Source of the DNA: Campylobacter concisus
GTDB lineage: Bacteria; Campylobacterota; Campylobacteria; Campylobacterales; Campylobacteraceae
NCBI RefSeq assembly: GCF_003048775.2
Contig: NZ_CP049272.1
Coordinates: 992,001-1,056,000 of the forward strand
Direction: 5' to 3'
DNA: 64,000 bases
In this document: piece after piece, positions 1 to 8,114 of the stretch
Layout: each line of letters starts with the position of its first letter
Numbering within the stretch: the stretch's first letter is position 1
Notes under the pieces: model-generated
What the model was told of the DNA's origin: nothing
The model's input: the letters and a program-made list of their open reading frames with translations, nothing else
The model's database searches: none
Made by a program: the position numbers and the translations under genes

Positions 1-123
1 TACTTTTATTTTTGAGTTTTTAAGTTTTAAAAGCACTTTTTTAGGATATTAGAAAGATAAATTTACTTTTATACTTAAATAAATATATTAAATATAATAA
101 ATAACATTATTTTTGTCCTATTA

Positions 124-1137
124 TCAAAATTCACCCTTTGGGTGCAAAATTTCTTTTAGCTCGCTATCACTTAGCTTGTAGTTATAAAATCTCTCATAAA
201 ACTCTTTTGTTTTTTGCTCTAAATTTAGATCGCTAAATTTCTCTGGGTAAAATGTCTTAGCCAGCCAAAGCGGATAGAGCGCACCTTCAGCACTTCTTAC
301 GCTCCAAAGATAAACGCCACTTGGCACTACAAAAATTTCTCCATTTTGCACAGCTTTTAGCTTGGCAAATGATGCGTTTTTAGCGATAGCATCGGCACTT
401 TTTTGTGAATTTGTGATGATAATGTCTGGGTTAAAGATGATGACTTGCTCTTCATTTATCGCTTTTGAAATTTTAAAATCCCCATCGCTTAGCTCTGAGC
501 TTAAATTTATACCACCAGCCACGCTAATATACTCTGCGCCGATATCCTTTGAGCTAATGGTATTAAAGTTCCCAGAGCTATAGTTAAGCACTAAAACTCT
601 CTTTTTTGGCGTTAAATTTGCTGTTTTTTGGCTTACAAATTTTATGTTGTCGTTAAAATAGTCATTAAACTCATGTGCCCTTTTTATGCTCTTTTCGCCC
701 CAAATTTCAGCGATCTTGCTAAAGCTATCTTGTATCTCTTTGATACTTTGAAATTTATCTATCTTCACAACTGCGATGCCAGCGCTCTCTAACTGAGCCT
801 TGCTATTTTCATCAAACATCATGCCAACTGGCCCAAAAACAACTTGCGTTTTTGAAGCGATGATCGTTTCAATGCTGCTACTTAGCATGCCGCTTTTATT
901 TTCGTTGCTCTTTATCTTTGGAAAAATTTTTGACATTAGTGGAGGCAGTTTTGGCGCACCGCTAATTATGTGATCTTCGTTGCCAAGCATCGCGGAGACC
1001 TGCACAAATGCCCCTATCAAAGGCGTTGCACGCTCGATAACATCAGGCACTTCTACCTTTTTATTATCGCTATCAAGCACCACTCTTGCTTGCAAACTAA
1101 CAAGCAAAAAAGCCAAAAGTAAAATTTTCTTAAACAT
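124..1137 (-). CDS. ABC transporter substrate-binding protein (iron/metal-chelate type)
   Basis: Periplasmic binding protein of the TroA/FepB-like class (Peripla_BP_2), about 337 residues, which would capture a metal chelate for the permease encoded just upstream. The start is set at the ATG of MFKKILLL because an AAAAGGAG ribosome binding site sits 6 bases before it. A longer frame reaching 1167 would run into the ATPase gene. Residues 1-17 are a signal peptide (lysines, then a leucine-rich core, ending near LQA). It is the last gene of the run methyltransferase, permease, ATPase, binding protein, all on the minus strand. The family includes heme, siderophore, cobalamin and nickel/cobalt binders. 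The sequence alone does not fix the ligand; nickel or cobalt is a guess from the NikR and hydrogenase genes nearby. Confidence 0.85.
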   Translation of the reverse strand: MFKKILLLAFLLVSLQARVVLDSDNKKVEVPDVIERATPLIGAFVQVSAMLGNEDHIISGAPKLPPLMSKIFPKIKSNENKSGMLSSSIETIIASKTQVVFGPVGMMFDENSKAQLESAGIAVVKIDKFQSIKEIQDSFSKIAEIWGEKSIKRAHEFNDYFNDNIKFVSQKTANLTPKKRVLVLNYSSGNFNTISSKDIGAEYISVAGGINLSSELSDGDFKISKAINEEQVIIFNPDIIITNSQKSADAIAKNASFAKLKAVQNGEIFVVPSGVYLWSVRSAEGALYPLWLAKTFYPEKFSDLNLEQKTKEFYERFYNYKLSDSELKEILHPKGEF

Positions 1138-1148
1138 ATTTTCTCCTT

Positions 1149-1925
1149 TTAATCCACCATCACGCAAGAGTAATGCTCGCGCTCATCGATGATATTTTTC
1201 ACCACTCGTATATCTACACCGTAAATTTTCTTTAAATTTTCACCATTCATCACCTCGCTAGCCTCGCCGTAGATGTAGTTTTTATCACGCCCAAGCATCG
1301 CAACTTTTGCGTTTAGATAAAAGACTTGCTCTGGCTGATGAGAGGTGAGGATGATGATGTAGCCTTGCTTTGCGAGCTTTTTTATCTCTTTTAAAACTCG
1401 CATTTGGTTGCCAAAGTCTAAATTTGCCGTTGGCTCGTCAAGTAGCATCACCTTTGAGCGCTGCGCCAAAGCCCTAGCTATCAGAACCATTTGCCGCTCG
1501 CCGCCACTTAGATCGGTGTAAATTTTATCTTTAAAACTCTCTAAATTTAGCGTCTTTAGCGCATCTAGTGCTATCTTTTCATCCTCTTTGCTAGGGCGTT
1601 CAAATATACCAAGTCTTGCATTTGCACTCATCATCACCACATCAAAAACGCTAAAAGCAAATGGCGGAGTGTGAGCTTGCGGGACGTAGCTTATAAAGCT
1701 TGCTCGCTCCTTTTCGCTCATTTTTAGCGCGTCTTTGCCGTCTATTAAAATTTCTCCCCCAAGTGGCTTTAAAAAGCCAAGTATCGTCTTAAACGTCGTC
1801 GTTTTGCCAACGCCGTTGCTACCAAGCAGGCAAAAGATGTCGCCATCTTGTAAATTTGCATTGAAATTTTCTATAACGACCTTTTTGTCGTAGCCACAGC
1901 TTAAATTTTTTATCTCAAATTTCAC
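1149..1925 (-). CDS. ABC transporter ATP-binding protein (FecE/BtuD type)
   Basis: Cytoplasmic ATPase of a metal-chelate importer, 258 residues, the usual length for the FecE/FepC/BtuD family. Walker A is GSNGVGKTT at about residues 35-43, the ABC signature LSGGERQ lies near residue 136, and Walker B with the catalytic glutamate is VMLLDEP near 157. The H-loop histidine is in ILTSHQPEQV. Its start overlaps the end of the permease gene by 4 bases, so the two are translationally coupled. Its stop lies 11 bases before the binding-protein start. All catalytic motifs are intact, so the inner-membrane part of the system appears functional even though the outer-membrane receptor gene upstream is broken. 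Confidence 0.92.
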   Translation of the reverse strand: MKFEIKNLSCGYDKKVVIENFNANLQDGDIFCLLGSNGVGKTTTFKTILGFLKPLGGEILIDGKDALKMSEKERASFISYVPQAHTPPFAFSVFDVVMMSANARLGIFERPSKEDEKIALDALKTLNLESFKDKIYTDLSGGERQMVLIARALAQRSKVMLLDEPTANLDFGNQMRVLKEIKKLAKQGYIIILTSHQPEQVFYLNAKVAMLGRDKNYIYGEASEVMNGENLKKIYGVDIRVVKNIIDEREHYSCVMVD

Positions 1926-2932
1926 GCAAAACCCTTTTTGCTCTTATAGAGCAGATAGACAAAAACAGGCGCGCCAACTAGCGAAGTGATGACGCCAAGC
2001 GGGATCTCACTTGCCATTAGGCTACGTGAAGTGGTATCTACTATCAGTAAAAATAGCCCTCCGCCAAGTAGCGAAGCTGGAAAGAGTGTGATGAAATTTG
2101 CTCCCACGACAAAGCGCATGATGTGAGGGATGACAAGCCCCACCCAGCCCACGATACCGCAAAATGAGACGCAAGTAGCGGTTAGAAGTGTCGAGGCGAT
2201 GATGATTATGATGTTATAAAATTTCACATTTAGCCCCATCGCCCTAGCCTCTTCTTCGCCAAAGCTAAGCGTATTTAGCTTATAGCGAAGCATGAAAAGT
2301 GGCACAAGGCAGATCATAACTACGCAAAAAAGCAGAGCTAAATTTTTATATCCGCCGCTTCTTGCAAGGCTTCCCATCAGCCAAAAAGTGACTTCTGGTA
2401 GCTTATCTTCGCTATCGGCTAGAAATTTTATAAGCGAGCTAAGCGCCCCAAAAAGAGATGAAATGACGATGCCAGTTAGCACCATCACGAGTAAATTTAA
2501 CCTGCCTTTTGCGATGACGCTGCTTATAAAAACGACAGCAAAAACCGCAAATAGACCACAAGCAAAGGCGCTAAGCTGCACGCCTATGTAGTTAAAATTT
2601 AAGATGATAGCCACGCTCGCCCCCACAGCTGCGCCACTTGAGACACCAAGGATGTCAGGCGAGACTAGAGGATTTTTAAAAAGACCTTGATAGACAGCTC
2701 CAGAGCTAGCAAGCGCTGCACCAACAAGGACGGCAAAAAGCACCCTTGGCAAGCGAATGAGCGTAAAGACCGTGTAGCCTTGCTCGTCGCTTGGCTGCTC
2801 GTTTAAAATGGCTGATCTTATAAACTCAAAAATTTGAGCGTAGCTTATCTCGTAGCGTCCGATACCTAATGAAAAAAAGAGCACCAGCAAAAGAAGCGCA
2901 AATAATGCGAAAATTATATTTTGACTACTCAA
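1922..2932 (-). CDS. FecCD-family ABC transporter permease
   Basis: Membrane subunit of an iron-chelate, cobalamin or nickel/cobalt importer (FecCD/BtuC family), 336 residues with about ten hydrophobic segments. Typical family sequences are visible: the early IRLPRVLFAVLVGAALASSGAVYQGLFKNPLVSPDILGVS region (residues about 57-95) and the C-terminal GLVIPHIMRFVVG segment that contacts the ATPase. Only one permease is encoded, so it probably forms a homodimer. It overlaps the ATPase gene by 4 bases and the methyltransferase gene by 8 bases, which implies one transcript. Nothing looks truncated. Confidence 0.92.
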   Translation of the reverse strand: MSSQNIIFALFALLLLVLFFSLGIGRYEISYAQIFEFIRSAILNEQPSDEQGYTVFTLIRLPRVLFAVLVGAALASSGAVYQGLFKNPLVSPDILGVSSGAAVGASVAIILNFNYIGVQLSAFACGLFAVFAVVFISSVIAKGRLNLLVMVLTGIVISSLFGALSSLIKFLADSEDKLPEVTFWLMGSLARSGGYKNLALLFCVVMICLVPLFMLRYKLNTLSFGEEEARAMGLNVKFYNIIIIIASTLLTATCVSFCGIVGWVGLVIPHIMRFVVGANFITLFPASLLGGGLFLLIVDTTSRSLMASEIPLGVITSLVGAPVFVYLLYKSKKGFA

Positions 2933-3764
2933 ATTTCATCTCCCGCACGTCCCACCAAATGAGATAACTCTTGGTTTCTCTTTTAAATTTAAAGCCGCTT
3001 TTGGTCTTTGTGAGGTAGCTTTTTACATTTTCTTTGTAAATTTCTTCTTTTTCAGGCGTGATCTCACCGACAAATCTAAAATAAGAAAACGCCTCTTCAA
3101 GGCTAGCAAAATCCCTCTCATAAATGGTATCGATTATCTTTAAATTTGGATTTGCTCCCATGTCGTAAGCGATATTAAAGATAAAGTTATAGCCAAATCT
3201 CCTATCGCTAAGACCTGCCTCTTTTTCATCTTTTATCCCTTTTAAGAAGTCTTGCCAGAACGTTTTTAAGCTTGGATAATCCATTAAAAAAGAGGTCATC
3301 ACGACATATTTTTTAGCAAATTTGTAAAGCTTTTTTATATCAAAAAGCCCAACTGAGCGTGATGCTAGCACGATGTCATACTTTGGCAAGTCCTTTATGC
3401 TCGCCTCATCGCTCCAGTCTTTTTGGATGAAATTTATATTTTTCGCTCCAGCCTCTTTTGCGTTTTTTTTAGCGTATTCAAGCATTTTAACAAACGGATC
3501 TAGCGCACTAACGCTCTTTGCTAGCTTTGCAAGTGGCACGCTAAGCCTTGCTGGACCACACCCCACGTCAAGCACACTGTCATCTTTTGTGATAGGTAAA
3601 TTTGAGAGCAAATTTAATGTAGAAGCTGCCTCCATGCGCGTCATCTCGTTATACATATTCGCGACATCGTCCCAATTTACGCCACCTTCTTTGCCTTTTA
3701 CCTTTTGCAAAGTAGGCAAAAACACTCGCTCCAAAATCGCTTGATAATCAACTAGCCCTTGCAT
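2925..3764 (-). CDS. Class I SAM-dependent methyltransferase in the metal-import operon
   Basis: Predicted cytoplasmic methyltransferase of 279 residues. The Rossmann-type SAM motif is VLDVGCGPARLSVPLA at about residues 64-79, with an acidic motif II (SALDPF) about 20 residues later. The start is supported by an AAAGGGAGAG ribosome binding site. It overlaps the permease gene by 8 bases, so it is made with the transporter. Its substrate is not evident. An unusual point is its place between a TonB-dependent receptor and an ABC importer. Inference: it could act on the imported chelate, help release the metal, or make a small chelator. No other metallophore biosynthesis gene is in the window, so synthesis by this enzyme alone is unlikely. 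Confidence 0.8.
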   Translation of the reverse strand: MQGLVDYQAILERVFLPTLQKVKGKEGGVNWDDVANMYNEMTRMEAASTLNLLSNLPITKDDSVLDVGCGPARLSVPLAKLAKSVSALDPFVKMLEYAKKNAKEAGAKNINFIQKDWSDEASIKDLPKYDIVLASRSVGLFDIKKLYKFAKKYVVMTSFLMDYPSLKTFWQDFLKGIKDEKEAGLSDRRFGYNFIFNIAYDMGANPNLKIIDTIYERDFASLEEAFSYFRFVGEITPEKEEIYKENVKSYLTKTKSGFKFKRETKSYLIWWDVREMKFE

Positions 3765-3781
3765 CTCTCTCCCTTTGGTTA

Positions 3782-3846
3782 TTTAAATCTGCCCTACAAA
3801 AAGGGCAAATTTAAAGAGCCTAAAGCCAAAATAAATTTGGCTTTAG
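3782..3846 (-). terminator. Two stem-loops between the receptor and the methyltransferase genes
   Basis: The 91-base gap holds two hairpins. One pairs CTAAAGCCAAA (3820-3830) with TTTGGCTTTAG (3836-3846) around a 5-base loop. The other pairs TGCCCT (3790-3795) with AGGGCA (3802-3807), extended outward by TTTAAAT/ATTTAAA with one mismatch. Neither has a long U-run on the minus strand. They may terminate or attenuate receptor transcription, or stabilise mRNA ends between receptor and transporter genes. Confidence 0.5.
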
Positions 3847-3855
3847 TTTTTGGTT

Positions 3856-6042
3856 TTAGAATTTAACTTGAGCTGAAAGCATGAAGGTTCTGCTTTGTCC
3901 TAAGAAAAGTGAGGTTCCTTCTCTGTCTGGTATCTCTCCATTCACGTCAGATGGGAACATTCCCGCCCAGTATTTTTTATTAAAGAGGTTATTTATGTCA
4001 AATCTTATAGTTGTCTCTTTGCCTAGCCAAGCTTTTGTAGTGTATCTAGCTCCAACATCTGTTGTGAAGTAGCCATTTACACTATGAGCATTAGCATTGT
4101 CGATGTAGCGTTTACCTGTATAGTGGAAATTTGTTGTAAATGCAAGTTTATTTGTGCTAGGAACTGCGTAGTCAAACAAGACATTTGCTTGAAATTTTGG
4201 CTCACCGATAACTATTTTGCCTTCAGATACGCCATCTTTAGCATTTTTTATCTTAGCATCAAGAAGTGTAAAGCCACCATACATGCTTAATGTATCAACA
4301 AGCTTTCCGCCAGTAGTTAGCTCAAAGCCGCGGTTTCTTTGTGTGCCTTGAACTTTAAAATCAGCACTTGCTCCACTGCCAACTAGATATGCTATAGGAC
4401 GCTTTATCTCAAAGATAGCAGCTGATAGGTCGAGCTCACCTAGTCTAGCTTTTGCACCAATCTCATATTGTTTGCTTCTAAATGGTTCTACCACTAAAGT
4501 CTCGCCTTTTCTAGCTCCGTTTGAAAATGTATATGTTGTTCCTTCGCTTGAGATACTATCTGCGTATGTTGTATAAAGGCTTACGTTTTCAAGTGGCTTA
4601 TAAACAAGACTTACGCCATAGTTAAAGCCACTTTTATCATAGTTTTTCTCTTTAGAAGGATCTAATTTATAGCTTTTAAACCAGCTTCTTGAAACTGATA
4701 AGATAGTGCTGAAGTAGTCATTAAATTTAATATCATCAACAACAGATATATTTTTCATATCGCTACTACTACTTTTATATCTGCCACTTCCTTTTGCTAC
4801 ATGTGGATCGTTAAAGATTCTTGGATTATACAAATTTGACGTACCAAGATTTGCTCTACCACCACTATTTCTAGCACTATAAATGTTCCAGCAATATCCA
4901 TTTGTAGCTACGGCAAAATTATGTGATAAAGAACCTGTTTCAAAATTTGTCAAACCTTTTAAGAACCAACTATCTACATCAAATCTACCAGATGCGCCAC
5001 TGCCACCACTTTTAACAACTCTGTAATCTCCATTTTCATTTAAAAACGTCCCGCTTGTACCGTACATATCTCTGATAGCTTTTTGCCACTGATAGCCACC
5101 CTCAAAGTACCAGCTCTCACTTGGAGCATATTTTAGTTTTACGCTAGCTGTTGTTGTTTTTAGGTGATTACCACCAAATGTTTGTTCAAGCCCTCTTTTA
5201 GTATCTTTTACAGGGCTTGGTACATCAAATTTTGCCACTCCGTTTGTTAATGGCATACTAAAAGCACCTGGCATACCTGAGTTTTTATGCTCGTAATGGC
5301 TAAAGTTTGTCTCAAGTATTAAATTTTCTGTAAGGTAAAAATCAAGTCCTAATGAAGCCAAGCGACGAGAGAATTTACTATCTTTGGCATTCTTTTCACC
5401 GCCTGAGTAGTAAAAGACGCCTCTATATCCAACTTTTTCAAATTTATTTGAAGTATCAAGTCCGACGCCTAAATTTGACCTTGAGCTATAATCAGTCCAG
5501 ATGATATTTTGAAGCGGAACTGGACGCTTGCGAGAGTAGAGGAAATATCCTGAAGGTGTAGCACCGCCATAAAGTGAGCCGGCAAGTCCGTTTTAGATTT
5601 GCAAACTTTCAAACATCGCCATAGGAACAGCTGTGGTAGATGTAGAGTAAAAGCCGTCCCAAAGGACATTGCCAACAACACTACCTTGAAAACCACGAGT
5701 TTGCGGACGACCGATTTCAGCTCCACCACGATATTGAATTTGTGCTGATGGGAAATATCTAACTGCTTCTTCAAAACCTTGGACACCTTGATTATCAAGC
5801 ACCTCTTTTGAAATTGTATTTACTTGATAAGGCATATCTAAAACTTTTTTGTCAGCCAAAGGACCAGCAGCGACTCTTTTGTTTAAAATTCCCTCATCTA
5901 TACCACTTTCGCTGATGTTATCACCGACAGAATTTACTTCAACGCCCTCAAGCTTTGTCGTTTGCACAGCAAAAACTTGACTTAAAAAACCACTGCACAT
6001 CAAGAGCGCAGCACATGTTGCAACCGAGATTTTGTAACTCAA
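3856..6042 (-). pseudogene. TonB-dependent siderophore-type receptor, interrupted by an in-frame stop
   Basis: One reading frame of 729 codons encodes an outer-membrane TonB-dependent receptor but has a TAA at codon 150 (5593-5595). Before it lie a signal peptide (ending near SQVFA) and most of the plug domain, including NTISKEVLDNQGVQGFEEAV and the QTRGFQG motif. After it, in the same frame, the protein resumes as NGLAGSLYGGATPSGYF, the normal continuation of the plug, followed by the full beta-barrel ending in the aromatic residue F (SAQVKF). Frame and homology are uninterrupted, so a single base change, probably TTA (Leu) to TAA, explains it. There is no homopolymer, so slippage phase variation is unlikely. 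The start has a strong AAAAAGGAG ribosome binding site. Unless the stop is suppressed or is a sequencing error, the receptor is inactive. Ligand unknown. Confidence 0.88.
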
Positions 6043-6108
6043 TTTTTACTCCTTTTTATAAAAATTTTACGTCTGAAATATTACTAGAACAAATCTTAAA
6101 TATAATTT

Positions 6109-6150
6109 ATTAATTTATTAAATATATGAATATATATTTAATAAATTAAT
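6109..6150. promoter_or_regulatory. Perfect 19-bp inverted repeat upstream of the TonB receptor gene
   Basis: ATTAATTTATTAAATATAT (6109-6127) and its exact reverse complement (6132-6150) are separated by GAAT. The repeat is centred about 88 bases upstream of the receptor start, where an operator would be expected. The symmetric core TATTAAA-N14-TTTAATA is loosely like AT-rich NikR-type half-sites, but the spacing differs from the Helicobacter consensus as I recall it. A metal-responsive repressor site is the likeliest reading; which regulator is unknown. Confidence 0.5.
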
Positions 6151-6252
6151 AGAGGTAAAATAGGTCATTTAAATAATAATATGAGATAAATTTATCGTTT
6201 TATTTTGTAGAAATTTTGGTTATTTTTTTATAATGAAGCGTTTTTTATAAGG

Positions 6253-6681
6253 CTAATTTTTAGTTAAAAAGTAATAAATCTCGCCGTAGTGTCTGACTGA
6301 GATGATCCAGTTTAAATTTATATCAAATATCTCAATATCATCAAGTGATGGATACCAGATATCGCTAAAAAATTTATCTAAATCATCAAAGCGCAAAATA
6401 TCAATGCTCTCAAATTTATTAAAATTTATGTAAATTTCATTTGGCGTGGCGATGCCAAGCTTGCTAAAAGCGGTCTTGAGATCAAAATTTTCTTCGTCCG
6501 CATTAAAGCCATCAAGCTTGCTAAATTTATCTATCTTAAAAAACTCATCTATATTATCTAGGCTAAATTTATGAAGTAAATTTTCTCTTATCTTTAAGCA
6601 CTCATCGTTTGACAAGCTCCTAATGATCGGCATCTCAAAGCCATATTCTTTGCGGAAATTTTCTAGTTTTATCTGATCCAT
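6253..6681 (-). CDS. Hypothetical protein, 142 residues
   Basis: I do not recognise this protein. It is acidic, rich in Asp, Phe, Lys and Ile, with no signal peptide and no membrane segment, so it is probably cytosolic. The C-terminal part has alternating hydrophobic stretches (NLNWIISVRHYGEIYYF) suggestive of beta strands, and the general look is like small immunity-type or SUKH-like proteins, but no specific family can be claimed. The ATG is preceded on the coding strand by CCTCCCAAA, which is not a ribosome binding site, and a terminator hairpin lies just upstream. Expression is therefore uncertain. It stands alone between oorC and the receptor. Confidence 0.6.
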   Translation of the reverse strand: MDQIKLENFRKEYGFEMPIIRSLSNDECLKIRENLLHKFSLDNIDEFFKIDKFSKLDGFNADEENFDLKTAFSKLGIATPNEIYINFNKFESIDILRFDDLDKFFSDIWYPSLDDIEIFDINLNWIISVRHYGEIYYFLTKN

Positions 6682-6690
6682 TTTGGGAGG

Positions 6691-6718
6691 TTTTGGCTAA
6701 ATTTAAATTTAGCCAAAA
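6691..6718 (-). terminator. Perfect 28-base palindrome, terminator of the oor operon
   Basis: TTTTGGCTAAATTT (6691-6704) is followed directly by its exact reverse complement (6705-6718). It begins 3 bases after the oorC stop. As RNA it folds into a long hairpin. There is no long U-run after it on the minus strand, and it overlaps the region where the next ORF would need its ribosome binding site. Confidence 0.65.
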
Positions 6719-6720
6719 AT

Positions 6721-7272
6721 TTATTTTAAAAGCTCTTTTGCGTATTTTAGGCCTAGCTCGTAAGCTTTTGCATTTGCCTCTTTGACCTTAGCTGGCACGC
6801 TTGCTAGCATCTCTTCACGCACTAAATTTTCATCCATGCACCCACTCATCGCCACAGCCACACCAAGGGCCACGACGCTTTGAGTGATGACGTTACCAAC
6901 CTCGTCTTTTGCGATAGAGATGATAGGAATTTCATAAATTTTCCAGCGCTTTTTATCCTCATCGCTCACTTTTACCAAATTTGGCTCGACAACGATCGCG
7001 CCGCCCTCTTTCACGCCACTTTTAAAGGCGTTGTAGCTTATCTGCGCGGTGGCAAGCATAAAGTCTATCTCGCCCTCGTTTGCATAAGGGTATAAAATTT
7101 CTTTCTCGTCAAGTATGATATCGACCTTCGTTGGGCCGCCACGCACCTGAGATGTGTAAGTAGAGGCCTTCACGCCGTATCCGCCTGCTTTTATCTTGGC
7201 AGCTGAGAGGATCTCGCCTGCTAGTATGACGCCCTGTCCGCCAACGCCGACAAATCTTAGTTGTGACTTCAT
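6721..7272 (-). CDS. oorC: 2-oxoglutarate:acceptor oxidoreductase, gamma subunit
   Basis: Gamma subunit (183 residues) of the four-subunit ferredoxin/flavodoxin-type 2-oxoglutarate oxidoreductase, which turns 2-oxoglutarate and CoA into succinyl-CoA in place of the dehydrogenase complex. The family N-terminus is clear: QLRFVGVGGQGVILAGEIL, followed by YTSQVRGGPTKVDI, the two signatures of the POR gamma domain. Length is normal. It is the last gene of oorDABC and overlaps oorB by 4 bases. A perfect palindrome just after its stop probably ends the transcript. In Campylobacter and Helicobacter this enzyme is central to the TCA pathway and is oxygen sensitive. Confidence 0.95.
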   Translation of the reverse strand: MKSQLRFVGVGGQGVILAGEILSAAKIKAGGYGVKASTYTSQVRGGPTKVDIILDEKEILYPYANEGEIDFMLATAQISYNAFKSGVKEGGAIVVEPNLVKVSDEDKKRWKIYEIPIISIAKDEVGNVITQSVVALGVAVAMSGCMDENLVREEMLASVPAKVKEANAKAYELGLKYAKELLK

Positions 7273-8114
7273 GCTAGCTCCTCAAAATTTATCGCTTCAT
7301 TGCTCATTGCAGCCTTTCTTACCTTGTCGTAAGCTTTGGTGTATTCGATCTTTTCTTCATCTTTGTGAAGCACGCCAAGTGGGAAAATGCCCTTTTTCTC
7401 TTCGTCACTTAGCATGTCAAATTTGACCTTGCTCGTCGTGCGGCCTTTTATCCACTCTAAATTTTTCACCGCCTCGCCCATTTTATTTTTGCGGCCTAAA
7501 TTTATATGGCAGTTTGAAAATACATCAAAAAAGCTGTATCCATCGTGGCTAAAGCCCTCTACAAAGAGCTTTGTTAGCTTCTCTGGCTCGATGACGCTAC
7601 CACGCGCGACAAAGCTAGCACCTGCGGCGGTTGCGAGCTTACAGGCGTCAAAGCTAGGATCGATGTTGCCGTATTGCGCTGTGACCGTCCACATGCCCTT
7701 TGGCGTGGTTGGGCTGGTTTGAGAGTTTGTTAGCGCGTAGATGAAGTTGTTTATAAGGATGTGATTTAGCCCGATATTTCGGCGGCATCCGTGTATCGTG
7801 TGGTTGCCTCCGATCGCTAGTCCGTCGCCATCGCCAGTTACCACGATGACGTGTTTGTCTGGATTTGCCATCTTTACGCCAGTGGCGTAAGCTACGGCTC
7901 TGCCGTGAGTTGTGTGGATGGTGTTGCAGTCGAGATATCCGCTAAAGCGACCAGAACAGCCTATGCCTGAGACCACGCAAACATCGTTCATATCCCAGCC
8001 TATGGTGTCGATAGCGCGGATGAGCGCCTTTAGTATGACGCCGTCGCCACAGCCCCAGCACCAAAGAGTAGGCATTTTGTCTATTCGTAAATATTTATCA
8101 TAATTAAAAGCCAT
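7269..8114 (-). CDS. oorB: 2-oxoglutarate:acceptor oxidoreductase, beta subunit (TPP-binding)
   Basis: Beta subunit, 281 residues, binding thiamine diphosphate. Visible motifs are WCWGCGDGVILKAL near residue 18 and the TPP/Mg motif GDGDGLAIGGNH (GDG...N) near 95. The sequence GIGCSGRFSGYLDCNTIHTTHGRA is characteristic of the OorB/KorB family. The start overlaps the end of oorA by 11 bases and the stop overlaps oorC by 4, consistent with tight translational coupling so that subunits are made in equal amounts. The protein works with OorA at the active site and passes electrons to the FeS subunit OorD. No damage is seen. Confidence 0.95.
   Translation of the reverse strand: MAFNYDKYLRIDKMPTLWCWGCGDGVILKALIRAIDTIGWDMNDVCVVSGIGCSGRFSGYLDCNTIHTTHGRAVAYATGVKMANPDKHVIVVTGDGDGLAIGGNHTIHGCRRNIGLNHILINNFIYALTNSQTSPTTPKGMWTVTAQYGNIDPSFDACKLATAAGASFVARGSVIEPEKLTKLFVEGFSHDGYSFFDVFSNCHINLGRKNKMGEAVKNLEWIKGRTTSKVKFDMLSDEEKKGIFPLGVLHKDEEKIEYTKAYDKVRKAAMSNEAINFEELA

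Noticed and set aside
1-123. AT-rich left edge resembling a promoter or NikR-like palindrome words
   Set aside because: Short low-complexity words without clear symmetry; the gene to the left is not visible, so nothing can be assigned.
131-143. CACCC-TTT-GGGTG hairpin at the end of the binding-protein gene
   Set aside because: Only a 5-bp stem within coding sequence and no T-run directly after; not a convincing terminator.
5469-5798. 109-codon minus-strand ORF across the receptor stop codon
   Set aside because: It is in another frame from the receptor and is low in plausible protein features; the receptor frame explains the region.
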